Assembly (NCBI RefSeq): GCF_020829445.1
Contig: NZ_JAIVFV010000010.1
Span: forward strand, 1-64,000
Reading direction: 5' to 3'
DNA length: 64,000 bases
DNA from: Nostoc sp. CHAB 5836
Lineage (GTDB): Bacteria > Cyanobacteriota > Cyanobacteriia > Cyanobacteriales > Nostocaceae
The notes beneath the pieces are model-generated. The model saw only the letters and a list, made by a program, of their open reading frames with translations. It had not been told where the DNA came from and searched no databases. The translations under genes and the position numbers were made by a program. This document shows, in pieces, positions 25,759-35,044 of the stretch; within the stretch, counting starts at the first letter, position 1, and each line of letters begins with the position of its first letter.

Positions 25759-26949
25759 CTACCCATCACTATATTTTCTTCCTCGCCACTCGCGTGGGGT
25801 GCGGAACGCAGATAAGAAGATTCGTAGCACAGCTAAGGGATCAGCCAAAGGGGAAAGCCAGAACAACCAAGCACCTTTAGCGCTTGTGCGATCGTAGGAA
25901 GGTGCGATCGCTATCAGCATCGCAAAGCGAATCAGCACCAGGAATAAATTCAGTCCTAGTAGCAGGAGTGAAGGAATGGGCAAGTGTGAGAGTGGCAAAG
26001 AAATCAACAAGTAAGTGGGGACAATTAACAGGGGTAAACCCTGAACAGATGTGAGTAACCATAAATCTCCCCACAACTGAGAACGAGAAGTTGCATCTTT
26101 GAGGTCGAGACTCCGCCCCCATTCTTTCCACGTCTCCATCGCCCCTTCATACATCCGTACCTTCAACACCTTTGCCCCGTCTAAAAAGCCGACCTTATAC
26201 CCTTGGATCGCAATATTTCGTGCCAAGGTGACATCATCACAAAAAGAACTCCTTGCACTGCTGTAACCACCCACAGCAGCTAAAACTGAGCGACGACACA
26301 AAAAACACTGCCCATTTGCCATCACCCGTTCTGGCTGGTCTGTATTGATCCCGGCTGGGTCAAATCGATAAAGCAGAGTCATCAACAAAGCTGGTTGTAG
26401 CCAACACTCTCCAGGATATTTGAGGATGAACTGCGGTGAAAGGGAAACAAGATCATATCCTTGTGCTTCGGCCGTCTTCACCAAACCAGCAACTAAACCA
26501 GGATGGGGTTGGATATCAGCATCCAGCCCAAGAAACCACTGACTAGCGTCTGAGCTATATAGAAAACCGTTATGCAACGCCCAAGGACGCCCCACCCAAC
26601 CAGAGGGTAAGGGATCATCTGTCATCAGGCGAAAGCGCGGATCTTTTTGCTGCGAGGCTTTTACCAAGTCAGGTGTGCCATCACTGGACTTGCTGTCTAC
26701 AACCATAATTTCCCGAACTTCGTAGCTTTGCTGACTTAAACCAGCCAATAGAGGGCTAATGCGGAGCGCTTCGTTCAGTGTGGGAATGACGACGCTAACA
26801 CTACCCAAAAGCTCCGGTGTTGGCTGTTGGGGTTCTATTGGAGGATGGCGTCTTGGCCCCTTTAACAGGCGCGAAAACAGAATCGCCGTTGCTGGTAATT
26901 GGATCAGTAGCAATAAAAGGGAGATGGCACTTTCTACTATTAAAGTCAT
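25759..26949 (-). CDS. cruG: carotenoid 2'-O-glycosyltransferase CruG
   Basis: A 396-residue GT2-type glycosyltransferase with an N-terminal membrane helix and two or three C-terminal helices. The GT-A core is visible: VSVVIPTLNEALRISPLL, IMVVDSKSSDGT, and the DxD equivalent FLGLDADIQPH. RSSFCDDVTLARNI is followed by the acceptor-side Gln/Arg region. Its neighbour 140 bases upstream on the same strand is cruF. CruF and CruG together make the 1'-hydroxy, 2'-glycosylated end group of myxol glycosides (myxoxanthophyll) in cyanobacteria. That adjacency supports the assignment. The carotenoid product stabilises thylakoid and cell-envelope membranes. Confidence 0.88.
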   Translation of the reverse strand: MTLIVESAISLLLLLIQLPATAILFSRLLKGPRRHPPIEPQQPTPELLGSVSVVIPTLNEALRISPLLAGLSQQSYEVREIMVVDSKSSDGTPDLVKASQQKDPRFRLMTDDPLPSGWVGRPWALHNGFLYSSDASQWFLGLDADIQPHPGLVAGLVKTAEAQGYDLVSLSPQFILKYPGECWLQPALLMTLLYRFDPAGINTDQPERVMANGQCFLCRRSVLAAVGGYSSARSSFCDDVTLARNIAIQGYKVGFLDGAKVLKVRMYEGAMETWKEWGRSLDLKDATSRSQLWGDLWLLTSVQGLPLLIVPTYLLISLPLSHLPIPSLLLLGLNLFLVLIRFAMLIAIAPSYDRTSAKGAWLFWLSPLADPLAVLRIFLSAFRTPREWRGRKYSDG

Positions 26950-27000
26950 TTGTCATTTGTCATTTGTCATTGGGCATTTGTCATTTGTCATTTGTCATTT
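26946..27000. repeat. short tandem repeat array, TCATTTG unit
   Basis: Seven or eight 7-bp units, GTCATTTGTCATTTG, between cruG and cruF. It may influence the amount of read-through in what otherwise looks like an operon. Confidence 0.85.
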
Positions 27001-27088
27001 CCCTTCTGCCCGTCTGCTATCTCATCTCCCTTATTTTCTCTACTTCCTAGTACAGACGCGATTAATCGTGTCTCCCTAATTTATGAGC

Positions 27089-27997
27089 TTATTTCAAGGC
27101 AACTTCAACTTTTGCTACTGATACTTCTTTGCTTACTGGTTCACCAGTAACTTGAACGGTTGTGGTTAAGGAGTTCAACCACAGCGCCACAGCAGGAGTC
27201 ACACCTAGCAATAAGCCGAGTAACACAGGGATAGAAAACCCACTTGCCAAGCTTAGTCCGGCAGCAAAGGCAAAGTTAGTTAAGTAAACGACTAAGGGCA
27301 GATTAAGTTGCGATCGCTCTAATTTAATCGAAGTATTTCTCCACAATAATCCTGCCACACTCATAAACAGGGCGCTAGTACCAAACCAACCTGCATAGTT
27401 CTGGTAAGGTGTCCCAAAAAAAGCTCCTGGTTGTTCCCAATACCAAAAGGGCAGAGAAGATTGACTCATTGCTGGCTCGAGGGCAAAGTCCCAGCAAGTG
27501 AAGAGCAAAGCACCAATAGCTATAGCAGCAATATGGCGTCCCAAACTGGGCTTTTGAGCCACTTTCAAGCCAGTTATCGCAATTAAGTAAGACGATAGCC
27601 CAACATAAAACCAAGATAAAGGAATTGTGAAAGGAACTAGCCCCCCAATCTTATAACCCAAGCCACTCAAGTAACTATAATCACCAAATGGAAATCCTGT
27701 GCTAGTTCCCAAAAGTTCACTCCCCAAAGAGATCAACACAGCTGGCAGCATAAATGCTAGCCAAGTTCCCAATCCTAACGTTCGATAAGCATAAATACAG
27801 ACAGCTACTGTTCCCAAGATGATATCAACTACACCGCCGCCAGCCATACTTAACTCTATGGCAGTTTCTCCAACCTGCGATGAGTTTAAAATCATTTCGG
27901 CATTAGGTACTACCAGTAGCATCCCTACCAGTCCAAAGGCTTTTGACACGATATGACCAATGAGGCATACGCGTTCAGCAATAACAAGTTGTCTCAT
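27089..27997 (-). CDS. cruF: gamma-carotene 1'-hydroxylase CruF
   Basis: A 302-residue polytopic membrane protein of the carotenoid biosynthesis CruF family, with about seven hydrophobic segments. Typical features are LLGTSTGFPFGDYSYLSGLG, LVPFTIPLSWFYVGL, and CWDFALEPAMSQ with a conserved Asp/Glu pair. The last is followed by FWYWEQPGAFFGTPYQNYAGWFG, a signature of the family. It hydrates the C1' position of the psi end of gamma-carotene. cruG follows on the same strand, and the two form a pathway unit. Confidence 0.9.
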   Translation of the reverse strand: MRQLVIAERVCLIGHIVSKAFGLVGMLLVVPNAEMILNSSQVGETAIELSMAGGGVVDIILGTVAVCIYAYRTLGLGTWLAFMLPAVLISLGSELLGTSTGFPFGDYSYLSGLGYKIGGLVPFTIPLSWFYVGLSSYLIAITGLKVAQKPSLGRHIAAIAIGALLFTCWDFALEPAMSQSSLPFWYWEQPGAFFGTPYQNYAGWFGTSALFMSVAGLLWRNTSIKLERSQLNLPLVVYLTNFAFAAGLSLASGFSIPVLLGLLLGVTPAVALWLNSLTTTVQVTGEPVSKEVSVAKVEVALK

Positions 27998-28270
27998 GAT
28001 AATTCCTTAACAAAATGTGACACGCGGCTACTCGGCTGCTAACAGTTTACAAATCTTTAACAATATATTTAACTACTTTGTACCGCAATTCTCGACAAAC
28101 TTGTTTGGCTTTCTTGGCAAGAGCATAACAGCCTATTAATTGAAGCTATAAGAGATATGATGATAGACTTACTAGTTTAAGCCATATAGTCAAAATCTAC
28201 AAAATTTCATCTGTAAGAACTTCAGTTTTCTTGTCTGATTGACACCCGCATAGTAGAAAACTCCTTTTAT

Positions 28271-28392
28271 ACTAGTACAGCACGGCGGAAATAAACCACC
28301 CATTCCAAATCAATGAAATGCTTACGCTGTATTAATTTTGAATGGGTGAATTTTGAATGGGTGAATTCCGCCTTGCGGTAGTAGTATCTAGT
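28271..28392. repeat. inverted-repeat element
   Basis: The ends ACTAGTACAGCACGGCGGAA and TTCCGCCTTGCGGTAGTAGT are inverted repeats. Near the right end the unit AATGGGTGAATTTTG is duplicated in tandem. A related end (AGTACAGCAAGGCGTAAATA) abuts the MITE-F copy at 46065. Confidence 0.55.
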
Positions 28393-28470
28393 TGAGGGAG
28401 GACAAGCACTATAAACTGAGCAAGCCCTCAAGCAAAATAAAGTCTTTAGTTACTACATTTAGTTATGGAA

Positions 28471-28626
28471 TAAGTAAGTTAGCGCGAAAAAATCAAAGTA
28501 TGTTACGAAACGTAAATAGCCTTAAAATCTTTACTAGTGAGCAATACTTCGACTTCGCTCAGTACAAGTGACAAAGGACAAATGACAGCCTTAGCCAGTT
28601 AGCTTTAATTGCGCCGACCTACTTAA
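28471..28626. repeat. MITE-A copy 2
   Basis: This starts TAAGTAAGTTAGCGCGAAAA and ends AATTGCGCCGACCTACTTAA. It is longer than copy 1 because of a small inserted segment (CTTCGACTTCGCTCAGTACAAG) that is itself a common Nostoc intergenic motif. Confidence 0.85.
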
Positions 28627-28657
28627 GACCTTGACCCTGTACTAGAAATATCAGCCC

Positions 28658-29107
28658 ATGTTAATTTTGAAAAGAGTTCCTTGGGTGTCCCTGGCGCTAG
28701 TATTACTTAGCTATAGTACTTTGGGCTGGGTAATATCTGAAACACGCGCTCCTGCGTTTGTCTGGGTAGCAACTGTAATTGCTATCTTGCTTTTAATAGT
28801 AACGTTGACGGCTCCTTGGCCGAAGATGACTTATTACTACAGTATTTTCCTGCGATCAAATATCAGGTCTTTCGGCGTTGCCGTTTTAGCAGCTTTCTTA
28901 TTTTTTATGATGATTGCTTGGTTTCGAGTATTTCTTGATACCTTACTGATCATTTCAGCAACTATATTAGTCAGAATAGACTTTCAAAGAGCCGGTCTTA
29001 AGGAAAGGCTAGCCTTTTGGACTGCATCTATCTTTTCATTAGGAGGTTTAGCTTTGGGTGCGCTAATCTACAAGTTGATATATTCCCAAATGCCGCTAAG
29101 GCAATGA
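28658..29107 (+). CDS. hypothetical membrane protein
   Basis: 149 residues with four hydrophobic segments (about 10-28, 33-50, 72-105 and 120-142). The start is MLILKRVPWVSLALVLLSYS. There are no recognised catalytic motifs. It is convergent with the MlaE-like permease. Many cyanobacteria have single-copy membrane proteins of this kind, with unknown function. Confidence 0.65.
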   Translation: MLILKRVPWVSLALVLLSYSTLGWVISETRAPAFVWVATVIAILLLIVTLTAPWPKMTYYYSIFLRSNIRSFGVAVLAAFLFFMMIAWFRVFLDTLLIISATILVRIDFQRAGLKERLAFWTASIFSLGGLALGALIYKLIYSQMPLRQ

Positions 29108-29273
29108 ATTATACTCAAAAACCTAGCGATCGCCTGCTTTTAGTCTAAACTCCAGTCACTCTATCTACGGTTGAAAATTTGGCTCTTATTTTTCTTTTGC
29201 CAAAGAGGGATATTTTGCTGAGATTCCCAACTTGTTAAAAAAGTCGAGAATCTTTTTGAATACTTCCTTGGGT

Positions 29274-30080
29274 TCAAAATGCAGGTTGTTCAAACAGTAG
29301 CAGAGAGAGGAAAAAATCCATGATAAAAATTGACACCCAACTAGTAACAACTGCGTTTGTTGCAGATTCTCCGACTTCCTTGGCTCCCCCCTTAGTAGTT
29401 AACCCCCAACTACAACCAATGACAGCAACCAGCACACCAAAAATAAACCCTTTGAGCAAAATAATAAACAAATCTGACGGGTCTAAAAAATTTCTGACTG
29501 ATTCTAAAAATATTTCGGGAATAATTTTGTAAAAGTATGATGCGGCAAAAACTCCGCCGATTATGCCCGTAACTAAAGCCAAAATCGTCATCAGAGGCAC
29601 CATTAAACAACAAGCAATTACTCTAGGAAGTACTAGATAATCAATTGGATCAGTTTTGAGCATATAAAGTGCATCAATTTGCTCGGTGACTCGCATTGCA
29701 CCTATTTCTGCTGCAAAAGCAGAACCGACTTGTCCCGCCATAATACTAGCGGTCAAAATTGGAGCCAATTCTCTACAAAAAGCTAAGGCAAAAGCACCTC
29801 CCACAGCATTTTCAGCCCCAAATCGCACTAATTCCCTCGCCGTTTGAATAGTAAAAATCATTCCTGCAAAACCACTGACAAGAAGAACTGGAGAGATAGA
29901 ACCTGGCCCAGCAGTCACGAGATGTTGCAAAACCTTGCGGTAGTAAGTTTTTCCTTGGAGTAAATGTAACCACACTTGACCGAAAAGCAGTACTGCTGCT
30001 AAACAGCGTACAATCTCAGATTGCTCGAAATTTGTTTTTATTCGCAATTTTATCGTCCTTAAGACTGACTTTTTTTGCAC
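29274..30080 (-). CDS. MlaE-family ABC transporter permease
   Basis: A 268-residue permease starting at GTG. It carries the MlaE signature: VSGFAGMIFTIQTARELVRFG, CRELAPILTASIMAGQVGSAFAAEIGAM and VTEQIDALYMLKTDP. The last two are the conserved Glu-containing coupling helix and EQIDAL motif. In cyanobacteria such proteins, with an MCE-domain protein and an ATPase, move lipids between envelope membranes and resemble the chloroplast TGD1 system. No MCE or ATPase gene lies beside it in this window, so the partners are encoded elsewhere. Confidence 0.92.
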   Translation of the reverse strand: MQKKSVLRTIKLRIKTNFEQSEIVRCLAAVLLFGQVWLHLLQGKTYYRKVLQHLVTAGPGSISPVLLVSGFAGMIFTIQTARELVRFGAENAVGGAFALAFCRELAPILTASIMAGQVGSAFAAEIGAMRVTEQIDALYMLKTDPIDYLVLPRVIACCLMVPLMTILALVTGIIGGVFAASYFYKIIPEIFLESVRNFLDPSDLFIILLKGFIFGVLVAVIGCSWGLTTKGGAKEVGESATNAVVTSWVSIFIMDFFLSLLLFEQPAF

Positions 30081-30483
30081 ATATGTTATATCTCAATTCT
30101 CCAAAAAAAGACTACAGATATAAATGCTGGAAGCCCAGCCAAATGTAATCTGATTTTCCCAATTACGTAGACGCACAAAGTGCGGCTTACCACGGGATAT
30201 TACGAATTGCTATTAGGGTATGGTACTAGAACTTACGCACTACACCCTCAAAGTTGAGGAGGTGTTTGGGCATGGTGCAACTTAGCTTAGTACAACATTT
30301 CATTAATTCGTAGCGAATTCTCTGCGAACCTACCCTACGGAAAGGCGAACGCGAGTGCGTCTCCAAGAGTTGCGCCTATGCGCTTCCCTTTGCGCCCCTA
30401 CCCTGCGGGAAGGCGAGGCGCCTATGCGTTTAAATTTCAACCCTCAATTCGCCACGATTTTATGCTGCATCTGTACTTAGTAT
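30080..30483. other. gene-free region with repeat debris
   Basis: This contains fragments of GCGAACGCGAGTGCGTCTCC-type Nostoc repeats and no supported gene; a 91-codon frame over it is repeat-derived. Its right end is the 6-bp target duplication of the IS1634-type element. Confidence 0.5.
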
Positions 30484-32677
30484 CCCACATTCCGCACCCT
30501 AACTGTCACAAAGGGGTTTTTACTGAATATTTTCTCGACAAGGAGAGTAAAAAAATACTTCCCTGGCTCCTATACTCATATTATTTACCTATCCTAAATA
30601 ATATTTTCTTCTCAATAAGAAGCAATAAGTATTTACGTTTAATTAATAGATAAAAATTTATGAATGTTAAACTAATATCTGTGTCTAGTTTATGATATAC
30701 AAATTAAAAGTGATTACAATTTGTGACTATGAATTTTAATTAATAGTCTCTATGACAAATAGATTGTAGATACAGCCCGATTAACATTTATAATAATAAC
30801 GACAATTCTCTGGCAAAAAACTCAGAATATATTCTCTTTCTGAATTCAAATTAGATATTGATATTTCATTATCAAATTTCACTAAATGTATAGATTGAAA
30901 GCATTGAAATATCCATCGCATAGTCGGATTATTTATAGATTTACCAAGCTGATTTTTAATAGTAGATTCAGATGCGGATAAGGCTTTTCTTATTTGTCTT
31001 TGAGCTAAAGTATAGACTAATAGGCATAATCCCATTATCATAGCCATAGCTTCAATTCTTTCTGGAGATTTAAGAAAAATACTATCTGCAAAAAATAAGG
31101 GGTCTTTGAGAAATCCAAATCCCCGCTCACAGCTTTGCTGTGCCTTGTATTCGGAAAGCATATCATCATTACTAAGAGATTTTTCATCTAAAATGTTTGT
31201 AGCAAGTATGAAACGTCCAGCACCTTGATAAGCTATTTTAATAGCGTGTATATTCTCAGATAATGAAGCATTTAATTGATAAAAAACTTGTTTATCTTTT
31301 GATTCTTTCTCTAAATAATCGATGTTATCAATTTGATGGTACTTGAACTTTTTCTTGAAATTTTCCACGGCTTTGATAGCACAGTCACGAGAATTAAATT
31401 TGGAATCAAGTAGTTTTTTCAGATGTTCTAATGCACTAGTTTTTGACTTAGATATTCTTTTCTCTAATTTTCGTAAATCAGATTCTTTTCTTTCAGTGCT
31501 TTCTACAACCAACCATCTTTGTTCAATTCCACCATAATTACTTTTAACTACAGAATAATAATATCCCGTTAAAGAACTACTAATAAAATTAGTTGATAAT
31601 AATGTTGATACTAGTTCTTTTGCCAGTCCTATAGTCATAGGGACTCTAGATAACCATCTCGTTCCAAATAATGAACTGATATTTTTTGCGTTATACAAAG
31701 CCGCATCTGCAACCATTAAACTATCTTCATTTTTTATTTCTGGTTTTTGCATTTGTTCTTTGTATTCTAAAAATATGTTAGCAAAACTTGAAGAATCGGA
31801 TTGATTTCCAGATGCAGATTTTAAAAATATTGGTATATCTCCATCAGATGATGATATTAAGTCTATAATAAATTGTTTTAAATCCGGTCTATGGTCACGA
31901 GAATAACCATAGGTAATTTCAATAGCTTGTGGTGAGTTGATTTGACCATTTGATGAATTATTATGAATAATTACATCTGGTAAACTAGTGTTGTATTCAC
32001 CATGTAAATGTAGTGAAGTGGAGTCTAAATGTGACGATTTTAAACTAATATTAAATTTTTGTATTACATTTATAGTAATCTCTAAAAATATCTCAGTTAA
32101 ACCTTTAATAAATAACTTATCCATTACTCTACCTAATTTATCATCATTTAAATATTCTGCTTTTACTCCTTCTCCAATTAGATGTTCACAAGGTTTATCT
32201 TTAAAAAACTCTGGAAACATATATAATGGACTGCTTACAAAACCCAGTCCATTTAATATCATTGCTTTAACTACATGTCCCGGACTAACTTTTTCTTGTG
32301 CCTCTTGACCGATTAATTCATTAATAATATCTACTAAGCCTATGGCATCTATAATTCCTGCAATTATACCTAAATGATCTATGTTCTGAATTTCAATCTC
32401 TTGGTGGTTAAACATGGTTATGAAATGAAAGTTACAACAACTGTCATTTTCGCATTTGATGAACATAAAAATTTATTTGTAATGTCAAACGCGTGAGTTT
32501 TCACTCTCTTCTTTCACATACACACCTGGAGGCTTTGGCTTAAGTTAATCACACATTAATAGAATAAATTCTTATTAAGCTTTAAAATACAACTTCAGCT
32601 TATAGTTCATAAGTACTGTTCAGCGACAATTAGTTAAGTACTAATGAACTTGTGACAGTTAGGGTGCGGAATGTGGG
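30484..32677 (-). mobile_element. complete IS1634-family insertion sequence
   Basis: 2194 bp. The terminal inverted repeats are perfect over 28 bp: CCCACATTCCGCACCCTAAC at the left (30484) continues to 30511, and its complement ends at 32677. A 6-bp direct repeat TAGTAT flanks it at 30478-30483 and 32678-32683. One intact transposase gene occupies the middle. Identical ends plus an intact duplication indicate a recent insertion that may still be active. It landed in intergenic DNA. Confidence 0.95.
30781..32415 (-). CDS. IS1634-family transposase
   Basis: The first in-frame codon is at 32466, but the family start is the ATG at 32415 (MFNHQEIEIQNIDHLGIIAG), giving 544 residues. The N-terminal 110 residues are the DUF4277 domain (VSPGHVVKAMILNGLGFVSSPLYMF). 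The DDE-type catalytic domain follows. LKSSHLDSTSLHLHG gives the first Asp and NEDSLMVADAALYN the second. The ending ERGFGFLKDPLFFADSIFLKSPERIEAM gives the Glu in the YREK-like context of IS4-superfamily enzymes. The frame is unbroken. Confidence 0.93.
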   Translation of the reverse strand: MFNHQEIEIQNIDHLGIIAGIIDAIGLVDIINELIGQEAQEKVSPGHVVKAMILNGLGFVSSPLYMFPEFFKDKPCEHLIGEGVKAEYLNDDKLGRVMDKLFIKGLTEIFLEITINVIQKFNISLKSSHLDSTSLHLHGEYNTSLPDVIIHNNSSNGQINSPQAIEITYGYSRDHRPDLKQFIIDLISSSDGDIPIFLKSASGNQSDSSSFANIFLEYKEQMQKPEIKNEDSLMVADAALYNAKNISSLFGTRWLSRVPMTIGLAKELVSTLLSTNFISSSLTGYYYSVVKSNYGGIEQRWLVVESTERKESDLRKLEKRISKSKTSALEHLKKLLDSKFNSRDCAIKAVENFKKKFKYHQIDNIDYLEKESKDKQVFYQLNASLSENIHAIKIAYQGAGRFILATNILDEKSLSNDDMLSEYKAQQSCERGFGFLKDPLFFADSIFLKSPERIEAMAMIMGLCLLVYTLAQRQIRKALSASESTIKNQLGKSINNPTMRWIFQCFQSIHLVKFDNEISISNLNSEREYILSFLPENCRYYYKC

Positions 32678-32762
32678 TAGTATACTTTGGAGGAAAGTAG
32701 CAGGTAAAGGATTGTGAGCTTTTTTGGTGCTGCTTTCATGCTTTGTGTAGTAGTCTGTCCCA

Positions 32763-32859
32763 TTAGACATCTGGTGAAATTAAATATGCGTTGCCCAGAA
32801 CCCTTGTAGAGACGTAGCACTGCTACGTCAAAACAATTCTTTTTCACTCCTATGTCTAA
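32763..32859. repeat. repeat-D copy 3 (best-preserved ends)
   Basis: TTAGACATCTGGTGAAATTA at the left is an inverted match to CACTCCTATGTCTAA at the right. The centre has the hairpin GACGTAGCACTGCTACGTC. The orientation is opposite to copies 1 and 2. Confidence 0.7.
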
Positions 32860-32948
32860 TTCATAGTGAATCCTGAGTCCTGAATTCTATGCCTGATGAA
32901 TTTAAAAATTAATTAACCTACCAAAATTGCATAAATCAAAAAGAAGAA

Positions 32949-32982
32949 CCCCACTTCTAAAAGCAAGCCTTTAGAAGTGGGG
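32949..32982 (-). terminator. terminator of the first RTX gene
   Basis: A near-perfect stem, CCCCACTTCTAAA with TTTAGAAGTGGGG. Read on the minus strand it is followed by TTCTTCTTTTT. It lies 40 bases past the stop of the RTX gene at 33022. Confidence 0.85.
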
Positions 32983-33021
32983 TGTTGGGGACTTTTGCAA
33001 GAAGTCTGAAGTCTATTGAAA

Positions 33022-33648
33022 TTAAAGGATAATGTCGCTTGCCACTAGTGGTCGTGATCCAACGATCTGAATCTCAAACTCAGCCGATAGATCCCCATCA
33101 GTACTAGCTTGGAGAATACCTCCTGAATAACGGATCTGACCGGCTGCGGAGAATGCGCCAGCCCCAATGTAAGTGAACGCTTGGTTGCCCCCTCTGGTAG
33201 AGTTGGCGTCGATCCTAGATAGATCGATTCTGTCACCTGGCAAGTTACCGTTTCCAGCAAAGTCACTGATAATATCCCGCGAAACACCAGCAGGACTATC
33301 AGAAACTGAGTTGAACTTGAAAACATCGTTGCCAATACCGCCAATGAGGCGATCGCTGCCACTACCGCCTACTAGTGTGTCGTTGCCAATACCGCCAGTG
33401 AGGATATCGTTGCCGGCACCCCCATTGAGGATATCGTTGCCGGCATCCCCATTGAGGATATCGCTGCCACCATTGCCATTTAGGGTATCGTTGCCGGCAC
33501 CCCCATTGAGAAAATCCTTGCCTGCACCCCCATTGAGGACATTGTTGCCAGCATTGCCCCTCAGTAAATCGATGCCAGCACCCCCATCTATGACAGGGCG
33601 AGAGATAAGTGGGGAACCATTGACGATGAGACTGTTGCTAATTGCCAT
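33022..33648 (-). CDS. RTX calcium-binding repeat protein (paralogue 1)
   Basis: 208 residues. After a 25-residue N-terminus come about nine nonapeptide repeats of the type GGAGNDxLN/T (residues 22-105), which fold into a calcium-bound beta-roll. The C-terminal 100 residues (DVFKFNSVSDSPAGVSRDII, then AFTYIGAGAFSAAGQIRYSG and FEIQIVGSRPLV) match serralysin-type M10 C-terminal domains that carry the type I secretion signal. No catalytic domain is present. It is probably secreted as a small surface or sheath protein. It shares its C-terminus and 5' leader with the genes at 35045 and 37208. Confidence 0.9.
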   Translation of the reverse strand: MAISNSLIVNGSPLISRPVIDGGAGIDLLRGNAGNNVLNGGAGKDFLNGGAGNDTLNGNGGSDILNGDAGNDILNGGAGNDILTGGIGNDTLVGGSGSDRLIGGIGNDVFKFNSVSDSPAGVSRDIISDFAGNGNLPGDRIDLSRIDANSTRGGNQAFTYIGAGAFSAAGQIRYSGGILQASTDGDLSAEFEIQIVGSRPLVASDIIL

Positions 33649-33880
33649 TAAAGAGTTTCTCCTTAACTTAGAGAGTAAAAAAATTACCTCATCACTTCAC
33701 CATCAGAAAACAGAGTTGCTGACTAAAAAGATGAATTTGGTTTCTTCCAAAAGCCCAAGGGAAACAGTTTCAAACATGAAAAATTTGAATTTCACACTTT
33801 CATTCAGCAACACCGAGAACACAAGGTGGGGAAATAACGAGTGGGAAGAGATAAGAGTAATCCAAGCATGATTGGAACAC
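33649..33880 (-). promoter_or_regulatory. conserved 5' leader of RTX paralogue 1
   Basis: Immediately upstream of the start codon (AAGGAGAAAC as ribosome-binding site) is a segment of about 200 bp that is nearly identical to those before the other two RTX genes. Landmarks on the plus strand are GTAAAAAAATTACCTC, CAGAAAACAGAGTTGCTGA, GAAACAGTTTCAAA and GAGAACACAAGGTGGGGAAA. It contains the inverted pairs GAAACAGTTTC and GGTAATTTTTTTACC-like. It is a candidate untranslated leader with a promoter at its far end. Confidence 0.6.
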
Positions 33881-34745
33881 TCTTTAATATTAATTCTAAA
33901 CTAAGATATTACTCTTAAGTGTAGTTTTTTCTATATATAAGAAATAATAATCAGCCATCTTTTTTCTCTGGACATAAACTATCTGAAACCTTTATTAAGA
34001 TTAAGATATAGGATTAAAAAGAACTTAGGCAAAATTGATAAATTCTGCCTACCAAGGATTTCGGACAACCCATAATTAATTTCACTAGATGTCTATAGAG
34101 TTGGTCTTAACTATTGACATTTATTTAGTGTTTTCTGTTGTTATGTATAGGACTCCTATTTTATTTTTGAACAACTAAGCTGCCTAGAGGCTTGATATAC
34201 AAAGCTTTCATTGTCAGTATCCTGAGCAAAATTCAAGTAGGGTTCTTATATAATCGAGTAATTACCAATCAGTTAAAAGCCTTGTTGAGCAGTGCTATAC
34301 ACTGCACCCATTGCATCACAATTTGGCTTTTCAAATTCTCTGACATCTTTTTCCCCCCATGTCTCATAGTTTGTAGTTTATTTATGTTACATGATTGTAT
34401 CATATATATGCCGTGAGAGCAAACATGAGCAAGCATTGGTAATTCGCCATTTCTTCAGTTGTCCTTTTGTTGCTAATTAACAGTGTTTTGGATGACTACC
34501 AATCTTAATCTTGAGGTTTCAGCAAATCTGAGCGATTTTGTTGGCAATACCAAGTTGTGTTTGATGCTATTTTTTGCTTAAAAGTCAGCCCAGCACATAC
34601 CTTGATTATAAACAAGACTAACTTTGGCAACTTGGTATAAAACATGATTTTTTGGTATTTAATGTGTTACTCACCCATCGATCCTTGACAGGTTAAAGCC
34701 CAGTGCATTTTGTCAATGTGCCTAAGTACATAAATCAATGTAAAA

Positions 34746-34774
34746 GGGAGAGGTAAGTTTAGCTTGCCTCTCCC
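34746..34774 (-). terminator. terminator of RTX paralogue 2
   Basis: The stem GGGAGAGGTAAG pairs with CTTGCCTCTCCC. On the minus strand it is followed by TTTTAC. The homologous hairpin after paralogue 3 is at 37124, so terminator and gene were duplicated together. A MITE-F copy separates this one from its gene. Confidence 0.8.
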
Positions 34775-34818
34775 CGCAACTGTTTAATTATCAGAATTAT
34801 TTGTCCTGCCTTAAAAAT

Positions 34819-34965
34819 CTGACTTTTCACGGTATGTGGAAAACCTCACTTCAAAGTCTCTCTCCTAAAAGGAGAGAGACTTTGAATTTTCCCCCTGCCC
34901 GTGTCGGGAAGGGGGTTAGAGGGTTAGGCTTTTCGTTGACCTTTCCACATGACCTGAATTGTCAG
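34819..34965. repeat. MITE-F copy 1, with 10-bp target duplication
   Basis: A 147-bp element from CTGACTTTTCACGGTATGTG to CACATGACCTGAATTGTCAG. It is flanked by perfect 10-bp direct repeats CCTTAAAAAT (34809-34818 and 34966-34975). Inside are the hairpins CTCTCTCCTAAAAGGAGAGAG and CCCGTGTCGGGAAGGGGG. The paralogous segment near 37180 lacks the element, giving a natural empty-site comparison. Confidence 0.9.
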
Positions 34966-35044
34966 CCTTAAAAATAAGGCAGGACTATTCACAATCCCCA
35001 TCTTAGGAATACCTTGAAAATGGGGACTTCTGCGACCCGTTAAA

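Noticed and set aside
30378-30653. 91-codon frame crossing the left end of the IS1634-type element
   Set aside because: It spans the target-duplication junction and a GCGAACGCGAGTGCGTC repeat, so it is formed by chance.
34192-34416. 74-codon frame between RTX genes
   Set aside because: The same DNA recurs upstream of paralogue 2 (about 36640-36745) with indels that break the frame, so it is duplicated upstream DNA, not a gene.
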